Shown: one piece after another, positions 50,077 to 58,592 of the stretch
Layout of the letters: the number at the start of each line of letters is the position of its first letter
Position numbering within the stretch: the stretch's first letter is position 1
Program-made: the position numbers and the translations under genes
Notes under the pieces: model-generated
The model's database searches: none
What the model was told of the DNA's origin: nothing
The model's input: only the letters and a program-made list of their open reading frames with translations
Source: Pseudomonas viridiflava
GTDB taxonomy: Bacteria; Pseudomonadota; Gammaproteobacteria; Pseudomonadales; Pseudomonadaceae
Assembly: GCF_900591205.1 (NCBI RefSeq)
Contig: NZ_UUPU01000109.1
Coordinates: 62,001 to 126,000 of the forward strand
Length of the DNA stretch: 64,000 nt
Direction of reading: 5' to 3'

Positions 50077-51699
50077 TTACAGCTGGAACTTGCTGACCAG
50101 CACATTGAACGAGGTGGCCAGGCGTGACAGGTCCTGGCTGGAGGCGTTGGTCTGGTGGGCGCCGGCGGCGGTCTGAGTCGACAGGTCCTGGATATTGAGC
50201 AGGTTGCGGTCCACCTCGCGGGCCACCTGGGCCTGCTCCTCGGACGCGGAGGCGATCACCAGGTTGCGCTCGTTGATCTTCGCCACACTGGTGGTGATGC
50301 GCTGCAGCGCTTCGCCGGCATTTTGCGCCAGGGTCTGGGTGTTATTGGCCCAGGTCAGGCTTTTGTTCATGGCCGCCACCGCATCATCGGCGCCGACTTG
50401 CACTTCGCCAATCATCTTCTCGATATCCACCGTGGAGGTCTGGGTGCGATGGGCCAGCGCCCGCACTTCATCGGCTACCACCGCAAAGCCACGACCTTGC
50501 TCACCGGCGCGTGCGGCTTCGATGGCCGCGTTGAGGGCCAGCAGGTTGGTCTGGTCGGCGATACTGCGGATTACATCAATCACCTTGCCGATCTCGCGCA
50601 CCTGGTTGGCGAGGTCTGCGACCGACTGGGTCGAATCGTTGATCTCCACCACCATCGACGACATGCCGGACACCGCCTGATCAACTTGCTGGCGGCCGTC
50701 TTCGGCTTCGGTGGTGGCCTGGCGGGACGCTTCGGAGGTGGACACGGCGTTGCTGGCGACTTCGTCCACCGCCGCTGTCATCTGGTTGACGGCGGTGGCG
50801 GCTTGTTGGATTTCGTCGTTCTGGCGGGTCAGGCCACGGGTGCTTTCATCGGTGACCGCGCTCAGTTCTTCGGCGGCCGAGGCGAGCTGGTCGGAGGCGT
50901 TGGCGATTTCCACCAGTGTGCTTTTCAGGCCGCCCTGCATATCCGATAGCGCCATCAGCAATTGCCCGGCTTCATCGGTGCGCTCGGTAACGATGGCTTG
51001 CGTCAGATCGCCCTTGGCAATGCGCTGTGCACTCTCGACCGCTTGCGCGATAGGGCGGGTGATCAGGCGGGTGATCAACACACCGACGATGATCGCAATG
51101 ATGAAGGCCAGCGCAATACCGGCGATCATCCACGTCAACGCGCTGTTGCGCAGCTCATCGGCGGCCACGGCGCCTTCTTTGATCTGGCGGTTATTGGACT
51201 CGATCATCACGCGGATCAACTCGCGTGCCTGGCGAAAGAGTTCATTGTTGGTGCTGTTGAGCTGCGCGCGCGCCTGCTCTTGCTGGCCGCCATCGAGCAT
51301 TGCGATAACGCGTTCGGAGTTGCTGATGTAGTCGGGCCAGAGCAGGTCGAGCTTGTCGCCGGCGGCCCGTTCGTCGTCTTCCAGCGGGGTGGCGCGGTAG
51401 GTGGTGTAGGCCGTCTGGGCGCGCTTGAGTTCGTTTGCGATGTCCTGGCGTACGCGGTCGCGGTCTTGTGCAGTGACGTCGCCTTTGCTGGCATCCAGCA
51501 AACGATACAAACCACGGTTATGCGCTAGCACGCCATTCAGGGTGGCTGTGGTGTTGCTCACGGAAACCAGGTTATTGGAGAAGGTCAGTTCCAGTGCATT
51601 GGAGAGTCGAACGACGCTTTTGATGCCCAGTAGGCCAACCCCGAGGGTGACCAGCGCGCAAAGTAGAAATGAAAGCAGTAGCTTGGTTGAAATTTTCAT
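50077..51699 (-). CDS. Methyl-accepting chemotaxis protein
   Basis: Product of 540 residues: N-terminal membrane helix (about 6-28), periplasmic four-helix-bundle sensor (30-190), second helix (190-212), HAMP domain, and cytoplasmic signalling domain with the hairpin IADQTNLLALNAAIEAARAG. It detects an attractant or repellent and acts through CheA. It is convergent in sense with the guanidine operon only by position: it ends 330 bp upstream of the operon's first gene. ATG at 51699 gives the standard start. Ligand unknown. Confidence 0.92.
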   Translation of the reverse strand: MKISTKLLLSFLLCALVTLGVGLLGIKSVVRLSNALELTFSNNLVSVSNTTATLNGVLAHNRGLYRLLDASKGDVTAQDRDRVRQDIANELKRAQTAYTTYRATPLEDDERAAGDKLDLLWPDYISNSERVIAMLDGGQQEQARAQLNSTNNELFRQARELIRVMIESNNRQIKEGAVAADELRNSALTWMIAGIALAFIIAIIVGVLITRLITRPIAQAVESAQRIAKGDLTQAIVTERTDEAGQLLMALSDMQGGLKSTLVEIANASDQLASAAEELSAVTDESTRGLTRQNDEIQQAATAVNQMTAAVDEVASNAVSTSEASRQATTEAEDGRQQVDQAVSGMSSMVVEINDSTQSVADLANQVREIGKVIDVIRSIADQTNLLALNAAIEAARAGEQGRGFAVVADEVRALAHRTQTSTVDIEKMIGEVQVGADDAVAAMNKSLTWANNTQTLAQNAGEALQRITTSVAKINERNLVIASASEEQAQVAREVDRNLLNIQDLSTQTAAGAHQTNASSQDLSRLATSFNVLVSKFQL

Positions 51700-52017
51700 G
51701 GCTCGAATCCGACAAGAGTGGCGAAGGGCACACGCTAGAGCCTCCCTGGTCGAGCGTGATGCCTTAATGACATCATCGTAACCGAGATAGTTGCAATTCA
51801 AATATATTTACTGAATTGATAAAGCAATTTGTCGCTAAAACGCTAGGCTGGAGCCGGTTTGCGGCGGTGTATCGGAAACCATGCATTCATGTATCAAGTT
51901 GTTACCGGTACGCACCAGATTCGGTTTTTGATGTCCGATACTCTGTCATTCAGCAAAAAACTGAGTGCCGCCCTCCCGCGTCGCTGGAGGTGCTCTTTCG
52001 CGGTCCAGGAGGCCGCC
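51700..52017. other. Intergenic leader before the Tyr-rich lipoprotein gene
   Basis: 318 bases without a gene. GTATCGGA at 51869 and TCCGATAC at 51934 form eight-base complementary arms 57 bases apart, so the leader RNA may fold into a long-range stem. It also holds the divergent promoters. Nothing else recognisable. Confidence 0.5.
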
Positions 52018-52389
52018 ATGTATCGACGACTGCTGCTCAGCGCTTTACTCGGTCTAACCCTTTCTGCCTGTGTGCCCTACTACGATGGAGGCCAGAGCTA
52101 CTACCGTTCCGAGGTCTACACCTCGCCGGCGCCGGCGTATTACTACGGCGGGGGCACGTACTATTCGGCGCCACGTTATTACGCACCGGCACCGCGTTAT
52201 TACGCTCCCGCACCACGCTACTACTCGGCGCCACGCTATTACCAGCCAGCGCCGCGTTACTATCCGTCCGGGCCGAGGGCGGGTTACCGGCCGTATCCTA
52301 ACCAGGGCTGGGGCGATCATGGGGGTGGACGCAACGGCGGGCACGGCCGTGGCGGAGACCATGGCGGAGGTCACGGTGGCCACCGTTAA
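52018..52389 (+). CDS. Low-complexity Tyr/Pro/Ala-repeat lipoprotein
   Basis: Product of 123 residues. Signal peptide with lipobox (LTLSACV), then about five repeats of APRYYAPAPRYY-type (residues 48-85), and a Gly/His/Arg-rich C-terminal tail. The repeats may make it an extended outer-membrane-tethered protein. ATG follows CCAGGAGGCCGCC. I do not recognise a named family. The His-rich tail could bind metal. A terminator follows. Confidence 0.75.
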   Translation: MYRRLLLSALLGLTLSACVPYYDGGQSYYRSEVYTSPAPAYYYGGGTYYSAPRYYAPAPRYYAPAPRYYSAPRYYQPAPRYYPSGPRAGYRPYPNQGWGDHGGGRNGGHGRGGDHGGGHGGHR

Positions 52390-52404
52390 AAGCCCTTGAA
52401 TGCA

Positions 52405-52429
52405 AACGGCGCAGGAAGCGCCGTTTTTT
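52405..52429. terminator. Intrinsic terminator
   Basis: ACGGCGC-AGGAA-GCGCCGTTTTTTG follows the Tyr-rich lipoprotein gene. It also lies downstream of the convergent enoyl-CoA hydratase-like gene. Confidence 0.88.
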
Positions 52430-52444
52430 GTGGGCGAACACTTA

Positions 52445-53557
52445 TTAATAATCAGATAAATCCGCCAATGGATGGCGGCCTTCCCACGCCTTGTTGAAGT
52501 GCGCCTGCACCACCGCTTCCGGCACCGTATTGATGTCCGGCCAATGCCAGTGGGGCCTCTGGTCCTTGTCGATCAATCGCGCGCGCACCCCTTCGCTGAA
52601 TTCCGGGTGACGGCAGCAATTAAGGCTCAGGGTGTATTCCATCTGAAACACCTGGGCCAGGGACAAGTGGCGAGCCCGCTGGATCTGTTCCCACACCAGG
52701 TGCGCGGTCAGCGGGCAACCTTCGCCCAGGGTCTTGCCGGCGCGGTTGAACAGCGGGTCGGCGTGCTCGCGCAACGGGCTCAAGGCGCGCCAGGCACTGC
52801 GTGCATCAGGCACGTCCAGCCACGCGTCGATCTGCGCTCGGCGCGGCAGCCACTGGGCTTCGGGTTGTTGGTCGACGGCCTCCTGGGCCAGTGCTTTAAG
52901 CAGGCTGTTGAGTTGCATCGGCGTTTGTTCCTGCCAGTTCAACTGCAGCAGGCCATCGAGCAACTCGTCCTGTTGATCGTCACGCAGGAAACGATCTGCC
53001 AGGCCCAGGTCCAGGGCGTCACGGCCGTTGATGTGCGCGCCGGTGAGGCCAAGGAACAGGCCGAGCTTGCCCGGCAGGCGCGACAGGAACCAACTGGCGC
53101 CCACATCGGGGTACAGGCCGATACTGATCTCGGGCATCGCCAGGCGGCTGCTCGGCGTAACGATGCGCACCGCCGCGCTTTGCAGCAGGCCCATGCCGCC
53201 GCCCAGCACATAGCCGTGGCCCCAGCAGATCAGCGGCTTGGGGTAGGTGTGCAGGCGGTAGTCGAGGCGATATTCCGCCGCAAAGAACTGTGCGGCCAGG
53301 GCGGGTACTTCACCTGGCGCTTCACGGCAGGCCAGCGCCAGGCTGCGCACCTCGCCACCGGCGCAAAAGGCTTTGGGCCCATTGCCGCGCAGCAGCACGC
53401 AAACGATGTTCGGGTCCTTGGCCCAGGCATCCAGGCGGTCGCCCAGGGCCATGATCATCGGCAAGGAGAGGGCATTGAGGGACTTTTCAGCGTCCAGGCT
53501 GGCGATACCGATGCGGGCACCGTCGCTGCCGGTCAGCTCTTCGAAGTGCAGGTTCAT
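52445..53557 (-). CDS. Enoyl-CoA hydratase/isomerase-family, 3-hydroxyisobutyryl-CoA hydrolase-like
   Basis: Product of 370 residues, longer than crotonases and matching the 3-hydroxyisobutyryl-CoA hydrolase subfamily of valine breakdown. Motifs: FCAGGEVRSLA (oxyanion), GHGYVLGGGMGLLQSAAVRI and AMPEISIGLYPDVGASWFLS. ATG at 53557 is chosen with GAGG five bases away; a tandem ATG at 53560 is also possible. Divergent from ung. Confidence 0.87.
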   Translation of the reverse strand: MNLHFEELTGSDGARIGIASLDAEKSLNALSLPMIMALGDRLDAWAKDPNIVCVLLRGNGPKAFCAGGEVRSLALACREAPGEVPALAAQFFAAEYRLDYRLHTYPKPLICWGHGYVLGGGMGLLQSAAVRIVTPSSRLAMPEISIGLYPDVGASWFLSRLPGKLGLFLGLTGAHINGRDALDLGLADRFLRDDQQDELLDGLLQLNWQEQTPMQLNSLLKALAQEAVDQQPEAQWLPRRAQIDAWLDVPDARSAWRALSPLREHADPLFNRAGKTLGEGCPLTAHLVWEQIQRARHLSLAQVFQMEYTLSLNCCRHPEFSEGVRARLIDKDQRPHWHWPDINTVPEAVVQAHFNKAWEGRHPLADLSDY

Positions 53558-53692
53558 CATGACCTCAATCGAGAAAGTGAAGGATGAGTATGATCGCTTC
53601 GTGGGAAAGTGCCGATGGTGTGTCAGATCAATTGACAAGCGGGGTCGGCTTTCCTAGGGTTCGCCCATTCTTTTTTACACGATGAACACACC

Positions 53693-54385
53693 ATGACCGA
53701 AGGCGACCGTATCAAACTCGAACCCAGCTGGAAACACGCCCTGCGGGATGAGTTCGAGCAGCCCTACATGGCCCAGTTGCGCGAGTTCCTGCGCCAGGAG
53801 CACGCTGCCGGCAAAGAGATCTACCCGCCCGGCCCGCTGATTTTCAATGCCCTGAATTCCACGCCGCTGGACAAGGTCAAAGTGGTTATCCTCGGCCAGG
53901 ACCCCTACCACGGCCCCGGCCAGGCCCACGGGCTGTGCTTCTCGGTGCAACCGGGCGTGCCGGCGCCGCCGTCGCTGGTCAATATCTATAAAGAGCTCAA
54001 GCGCGACTTGAACATCGACATTCCCAACCACGGCTACCTGCAAAGCTGGGCTGACCAGGGCGTGCTCATGCTCAACACCACCATGACCGTGGAACGCGCC
54101 AACGCCAACGCCCATGCGGGCAAGGGCTGGCAGTTCTTTACCGATCGGATTATCGAAGTGGTCAGCGAACATCAGCCGCACCTGGTGTTTCTGCTGTGGG
54201 GCGCCCATGCGCAGAGCAAGCAGAAGCTGATTGATGCGACCAAGCACTTGGTGCTGACGTCGGTGCACCCGTCGCCGTTGTCGGCGTATCGCGGGTTTTT
54301 GGGCTGCGGGCATTTCAGCCGCACCAACAAGTTTCTGGAACAGAGTGGCGAGACGCCGATCGAGTGGCGATTGCCGCCACTCTGA
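53693..54385 (+). CDS. ung: Uracil-DNA glycosylase
   Basis: Product of 230 residues, the normal family 1 length. Active-site water-activating Asp70 is in GQDPYHGPGQAHG; the uracil-binding LVFLLWGAHA and minor-groove loop HPSPLSAYRG are present. It removes uracil from DNA in base excision repair. Start ATG after ACACACC. Confidence 0.96.
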   Translation: MTEGDRIKLEPSWKHALRDEFEQPYMAQLREFLRQEHAAGKEIYPPGPLIFNALNSTPLDKVKVVILGQDPYHGPGQAHGLCFSVQPGVPAPPSLVNIYKELKRDLNIDIPNHGYLQSWADQGVLMLNTTMTVERANANAHAGKGWQFFTDRIIEVVSEHQPHLVFLLWGAHAQSKQKLIDATKHLVLTSVHPSPLSAYRGFLGCGHFSRTNKFLEQSGETPIEWRLPPL

Positions 54386-54404
54386 AGCCCAACACAATTT
54401 AACA

Positions 54405-54496
54405 CTGTGGGAGGGGGCTTGCCCCCGATGGCGGTGTATCAGAAACACATTCAGTGACTGACACTCCGCTATCGGGGGCAAGCCCCCTCCCACATT
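54405..54496. repeat. REPIN-type inverted pair, GTGGGAGGGGGCTTG family
   Basis: CTGTGGGAGGGGGCTTGCCC and its inverted copy flank a spacer; same family as 1255 and 4697. It lies between convergent ung and the AbrB gene. Confidence 0.87.
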
Positions 54497-54513
54497 TGAA
54501 CTGGATTGAGACG

Positions 54514-55551
54514 TTAGATTTGTTCGGGCCGGCGGTTCCAGTGCCGGAACAACGGCTCCGCCAGAAACAGCACAAACAACAAACGCATCACCTGCATCGC
54601 CGTCACCAGCGGCACCGACAGTTGCAGGGTCTCGGCGGTTAGGCTCATTTCGGCGATACCGCCGGGCATCATGCCCAACGTCAGCGAGCGCAGGTCCAGA
54701 TGGGTCAGGGCGCTTAAACCGACCGCCGCCAAGGTCGCGAGGGCCATTGTCAAAGCTGTACCGATCAAGGTACGCCCCATGAACGACGGCGCCCTGCGAA
54801 AGAACTGACGGTTGAAATGGCAACCCAAACCACTGCCGATCAGCCATTGGCCAATCTGGCTGCCGCCGTCCGGCAGGCCGATATGCAGGTCCCAGACCAC
54901 GCTGGCCGTCGCACTCACCAGCAACGGGCCGAACAGCCACGGGTTTGGCTGACGTAACCGCTGCCACCCCCACGCCACCAGTGCACCGATCGGAAACAAC
55001 AGCGCCAACCAGGCCCAGCTCACCGGTGCCGGATGAAACTGTGGCGTGCCGCCTTCGAGCAAATACTTGAAGATCGCCGGCACACACAGCACCACCACCA
55101 GCACACGCAAACTCTGGCCTGCCGCGACCCGGCTCAACACGGCACCATTGCGTGCGCCGAGGTTGACCATCTCACCGGAACCGCCCGGCATGCTGGAGAA
55201 AAACGCGGTGGCACGGTCTTCACCGCTGCGGCGCATCAACCACACGCCGACAATACTCGACAGGCTGGTGACCAACGCGCCGAAGAAGATCAGGCCGAAA
55301 TGGCTCATCACCTGCTCGATCACCACCGGGGTGAAGTGCAGGCCGATGCCGATCCCAACGACCCACTGGCCGCATTTGCGCCCGCCGGGAATTTCCGCCA
55401 ACTGCCAGGGCGTGAGGCAACGCACCAGAATGATCGCCAATAACGAGCCGACCATGTACGGCAAAGGCCAGCCGACGAGGCTGGCCAGGTAACCGCCGGC
55501 CAGGCCGACCAGCGGTGTTCCCCACCATTGTTTAAAGGTGACCTCAGACAT
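54514..55551 (-). CDS. AbrB-family membrane protein (PF05145)
   Basis: Product of 345 residues with about ten hydrophobic segments in two repeats, including GGYLASLVGWPLPYMVGSLL and FSSMPGGSGEMVNLGARNGA and its second copy MMPGGIAEMSLTAETLQLS. Family members are membrane proteins once linked to ammonia monooxygenase. It overlaps the tctA stop by eight bases, so it is probably co-expressed with the tricarboxylate transporter. Function unknown. Confidence 0.85.
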   Translation of the reverse strand: MSEVTFKQWWGTPLVGLAGGYLASLVGWPLPYMVGSLLAIILVRCLTPWQLAEIPGGRKCGQWVVGIGIGLHFTPVVIEQVMSHFGLIFFGALVTSLSSIVGVWLMRRSGEDRATAFFSSMPGGSGEMVNLGARNGAVLSRVAAGQSLRVLVVVLCVPAIFKYLLEGGTPQFHPAPVSWAWLALLFPIGALVAWGWQRLRQPNPWLFGPLLVSATASVVWDLHIGLPDGGSQIGQWLIGSGLGCHFNRQFFRRAPSFMGRTLIGTALTMALATLAAVGLSALTHLDLRSLTLGMMPGGIAEMSLTAETLQLSVPLVTAMQVMRLLFVLFLAEPLFRHWNRRPEQI

Positions 55552-57058
55552 CGGCCACGGCACGACGCTGCAGGGCACGTTTGCGGTAGATGCGTACCAG
55601 CGGGAACATCAGCATCAGGGCGGTCAGTACCCACACACCAAAGGTGATCGGGCTCGACCACAAGATGTCCAGCGCACCGTTGGAGATCGACAGCGCACGG
55701 CGCAGGTTCTGCTCCATCAGGCCACCGAGAATAAAGCCCAGCAGCACCGGCGACAGCGGGAAGTCCAGCTTGCGCAGGATGTAACCGAAGATGCCGATAC
55801 CGACCATCAGGAACAGGTCGAAGGTGGTGGCGTGCACCGCGTACACCCCAATCGCGGTGATAATCGCGATCACCGGCACCAGCGCCCAGTTCGGTACGGC
55901 CAGGATGCGCGTGAAGATGCGGATCATCGGGATGTTGAGGATCACCAGCATGATGTTGGCGATAAACAACGAGGCGATCAGGCCCCAGACGATGTCCGGT
56001 TGCTGTTGGAACAGCAGCGGGCCCGGGGTGATGTTGTACAGCGACAACGCGCCGATCATCACCGCCGTGGTGCCCGAACCAGGTACGCCGAGGGTCAGCA
56101 TTGGCACCAGGGCGCCGCAGGCTGAAGCGCCGATCGCGGTTTCCGGCGCTGCCAGGCCGCGCATGTCGCCCTGGCCGAATTTGCCGCTGGCACCGGCCAG
56201 GCGTTTCTCGGTCATGTAGGCAACGGCGGAGGCCAAGGTGGCACCGGCGCCTGGCAGTACGCCCATGATGAAGCCCAGCAGGCCGCAGCGAATGTTGACC
56301 ATGAAGACGGCGGACGCTTCCTTCAGGTTGAACATCATCCGGCCGGTGGCCTTCACGGCTTCCTGGCCACGGTGGGTTTTTTCCAGCAACAGCAGGATTT
56401 CACTGATGGAGAACAGGCCCAGCACCAACACCACAAACTGGATGCCGTCGGTGAGGTGGATGTTATCCCCGGTAAAACGGTACACGCCGCTGTTGGCGTC
56501 GATGCCGACGGCGGAGAGGAACAGGCCGATCAGCGCCGCCACAAAGGTCTTCAGCGGTTTGTCACCGGCCATGCCGCCCAGGCAGACAATCGCGAACACC
56601 ATCAGTACGAAATATTCCGCCGGGCCGAAGGCAATCGCCCATTTGGCCAGCAGCGGGGCAAACAGCACCATGCCGCAGGTGGCGATAAACGCGCCGATGA
56701 ATGAACTCCATGCCGACAGCGACAACGCCACCCCGGCCAGGCCCTTGCGCGCCATCGGGTAGCCGTCCAGGGTGGTCATCACGGTGGAGGCTTCGCCCGG
56801 AATGTTCAGCAGGATCGAGCTGATACGGCCGCCGTATTCGCAGCCCAGGTACACCGCTGCCAGCAGGATCAGCGCCGACTCCGGCGGCAGGCCCAGGGCG
56901 AAAGCGATAGGGATCAGCAGCGCCACGCCGTTGATCGGGCCCAGGCCCGGCAACAGGCCGACCACGGTGCCGATCAAGGTGCCGCAGAGCGCGGTCACCA
57001 GGTTGTAAGGGGACAGTGCAACGCCGAAGCCCTGGCCCAAATAGCCGAAAGTATCCAT
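55544..57058 (-). CDS. tctA: Tripartite tricarboxylate transporter large membrane subunit
   Basis: Product of 504 residues with about 12 membrane segments and the TctA signature GTLIGTVVGLLPGLGPINGV and GEASTVMTTLDGYPMARKG. It is the transmembrane channel of the TctABC citrate/tricarboxylate system. Order tctC-tctB-tctA on this strand after opdH matches P. aeruginosa PA0752-0755. Confidence 0.94.
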   Translation of the reverse strand: MDTFGYLGQGFGVALSPYNLVTALCGTLIGTVVGLLPGLGPINGVALLIPIAFALGLPPESALILLAAVYLGCEYGGRISSILLNIPGEASTVMTTLDGYPMARKGLAGVALSLSAWSSFIGAFIATCGMVLFAPLLAKWAIAFGPAEYFVLMVFAIVCLGGMAGDKPLKTFVAALIGLFLSAVGIDANSGVYRFTGDNIHLTDGIQFVVLVLGLFSISEILLLLEKTHRGQEAVKATGRMMFNLKEASAVFMVNIRCGLLGFIMGVLPGAGATLASAVAYMTEKRLAGASGKFGQGDMRGLAAPETAIGASACGALVPMLTLGVPGSGTTAVMIGALSLYNITPGPLLFQQQPDIVWGLIASLFIANIMLVILNIPMIRIFTRILAVPNWALVPVIAIITAIGVYAVHATTFDLFLMVGIGIFGYILRKLDFPLSPVLLGFILGGLMEQNLRRALSISNGALDILWSSPITFGVWVLTALMLMFPLVRIYRKRALQRRAVADV

Positions 57059-57059
57059 A

Positions 57060-57518
57060 TCAGTTCTCCAGAACGTCGAGCAGGCCGAGGGGCAGCGGCA
57101 CATCCATGGCTTTATCGAACAGCAGGTAAAGACCGATGGCCATCAGGCTGACGATCACCACGCTGGGCAACCAGCGGCCGCCATACAGGCGTGCCATCGG
57201 GATGCCGATCAGCATGCTGCTGAGGATGAAACCCAGGGGTTCGAAGGTGCCGGCGAACACAATCAACAGACCGACACAGATGCCGATCTTGATCAGGGTG
57301 TCGCGGTCCAGCGCCGGTTCTTCTTCGGTGTGTTGGGTCGGCTGCGGGCGAAACAGCATGTAGATCAGTGCCAGGCTCATCAGCCCGAGCATCAGCAGCG
57401 GGTAAGCCCGAGGGCCCACGGGCTCGTAGGAAAACGACGCCTGGTATGGCCAGGCCATCAGTGCCAGCCCGGCGCAGGCCAGCAGCAGCACGGCGGCGAA
57501 AATGCGTTGTAAGAGCAT
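57060..57518 (-). CDS. tctB: Tripartite tricarboxylate transporter small membrane subunit
   Basis: Product of 152 residues with four hydrophobic segments (RIFAAVLLLACAGLALMAWP and others). TctB is the small membrane partner of TctA. ATG at 57518 has AGGAGTTCCCT ahead. It lies one base before the tctA start. Confidence 0.9.
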   Translation of the reverse strand: MLLQRIFAAVLLLACAGLALMAWPYQASFSYEPVGPRAYPLLMLGLMSLALIYMLFRPQPTQHTEEEPALDRDTLIKIGICVGLLIVFAGTFEPLGFILSSMLIGIPMARLYGGRWLPSVVIVSLMAIGLYLLFDKAMDVPLPLGLLDVLEN

Positions 57519-57578
57519 AGGGAACTCCTGGGCCACGCCCGCTGTAAGCAAGGCGTGGCCGAGCAAGAAGAGGGGCGA

Positions 57579-58562
57579 TTACTGGATCAGGCCAAACTCT
57601 TTGGCCAGCACTTTGTAGTCAGCCACCTGTTTCTTCACGTAGGTGTCCAGCTCCGGGCCGGTCATGGCGAAAGGGAACAGTTCACGCTGGTCACGCAGTT
57701 CGGCAAATTTCTCGGAGGCCAGCAGTTTGTCGAAGGCGTCTTTCCACCACGCGTAGTCGGCATCGCTGACTTTTGGCCCGAGGTAGAAGCCACGCACCAC
57801 AGGCCAGACGATGTCGTAGCCTTGCTCTTTGGCGGTCGGGATGTCTTTCATTTCCGGCTCATCCAGACGCTTGTCGGCAAACACGGCCAGGATGCGCATG
57901 TCGCCGCTCTGGATATGCGGCATGGAGTCGGAAATATCGGTACTGCCCACCTGGATATGGTTGCCCATCAACGCCGTGACGATTTCACCGCCGCCTTCCA
58001 GTGCCACATAGCGCAGGTCGCGGGGGTTGATCCCGGCGGCCTTGGCGATCAGGGCGGTTTGCATCCAGTCCTGGCTGCCGACGGTGCCGCCGGAACCGAT
58101 CACCACTTTGCTCGGGTCTTTCTTCAGGGCCTGGACCAGATCGTCGAGGGTCTTGTAGGGCGAATCGGCTTTCACCGCGATGGCGCCATAGCTGGTGCCG
58201 ACGGCTGCCAGCCAGCGCACGGCGCTCTCATCGAAGCGACCGAACTTGCCCTGGGCCAGGTTCAGCAGTGAACCGCTGGACCAGGCCACCAGCGTGCCAC
58301 CGTCTGCCGGGCGCTGGGCGACCACCGCGTTGTAGGCCACCGCGCCCACGCCGCCAGGCATGTAGGTCACGCGCATCGGTTTGCTCAGCAGCTTTTCGTT
58401 GACTAGCGCGCTTTGCGCCAGTTTGCAGGTCAGGTCAAAACCACCGCCGGGGGAGGCCGGGGCGATGCATTCCGGGCGCTTGGGTTCGTCGGCGGCCAGC
58501 AGTTGGCCGGCGAACAGCATGCAGCCGGCGGCGAGGGCCAATTTACGCAGTGAATAGGTCAT
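57579..58562 (-). CDS. tctC: Tricarboxylate-binding periplasmic protein
   Basis: Product of 327 residues with signal peptide (LALAAGCMLFAGQLLAA). The TctC/Bug-type fold is visible in ECIAPASPGGGFDLTCKLAQ and GVGAVAYNAVVAQRPADGGT. It captures citrate or a related acid and hands it to TctAB. Leader carries a CA motif. Confidence 0.93.
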   Translation of the reverse strand: MTYSLRKLALAAGCMLFAGQLLAADEPKRPECIAPASPGGGFDLTCKLAQSALVNEKLLSKPMRVTYMPGGVGAVAYNAVVAQRPADGGTLVAWSSGSLLNLAQGKFGRFDESAVRWLAAVGTSYGAIAVKADSPYKTLDDLVQALKKDPSKVVIGSGGTVGSQDWMQTALIAKAAGINPRDLRYVALEGGGEIVTALMGNHIQVGSTDISDSMPHIQSGDMRILAVFADKRLDEPEMKDIPTAKEQGYDIVWPVVRGFYLGPKVSDADYAWWKDAFDKLLASEKFAELRDQRELFPFAMTGPELDTYVKKQVADYKVLAKEFGLIQ

Positions 58563-58575
58563 GGTTATCTCCGTA

Positions 58576-58587
58576 TTTGTTGTTATT
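58576..58587 (-). promoter_or_regulatory. Crc/Hfq-type CA motif in the tctC leader
   Basis: AATAACAACAAA on the minus strand lies 14-25 bases before the tctC start, the usual place for AAnAAnAA motifs that block translation when preferred carbon sources are present. Confidence 0.6.
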
Positions 58588-58592
58588 AGGTG

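Noticed and set aside
1255..54496. REP palindromes considered as a CRISPR array or phage-like repeats
   Set aside because: They are scattered singly, in inverted pairs with variable spacers, without regular spacing or cas genes.
53675..55087. 470-codon minus-strand open frame spanning ung and the AbrB gene end
   Set aside because: It crosses a REPIN and lies antisense to ung, so it is chance.
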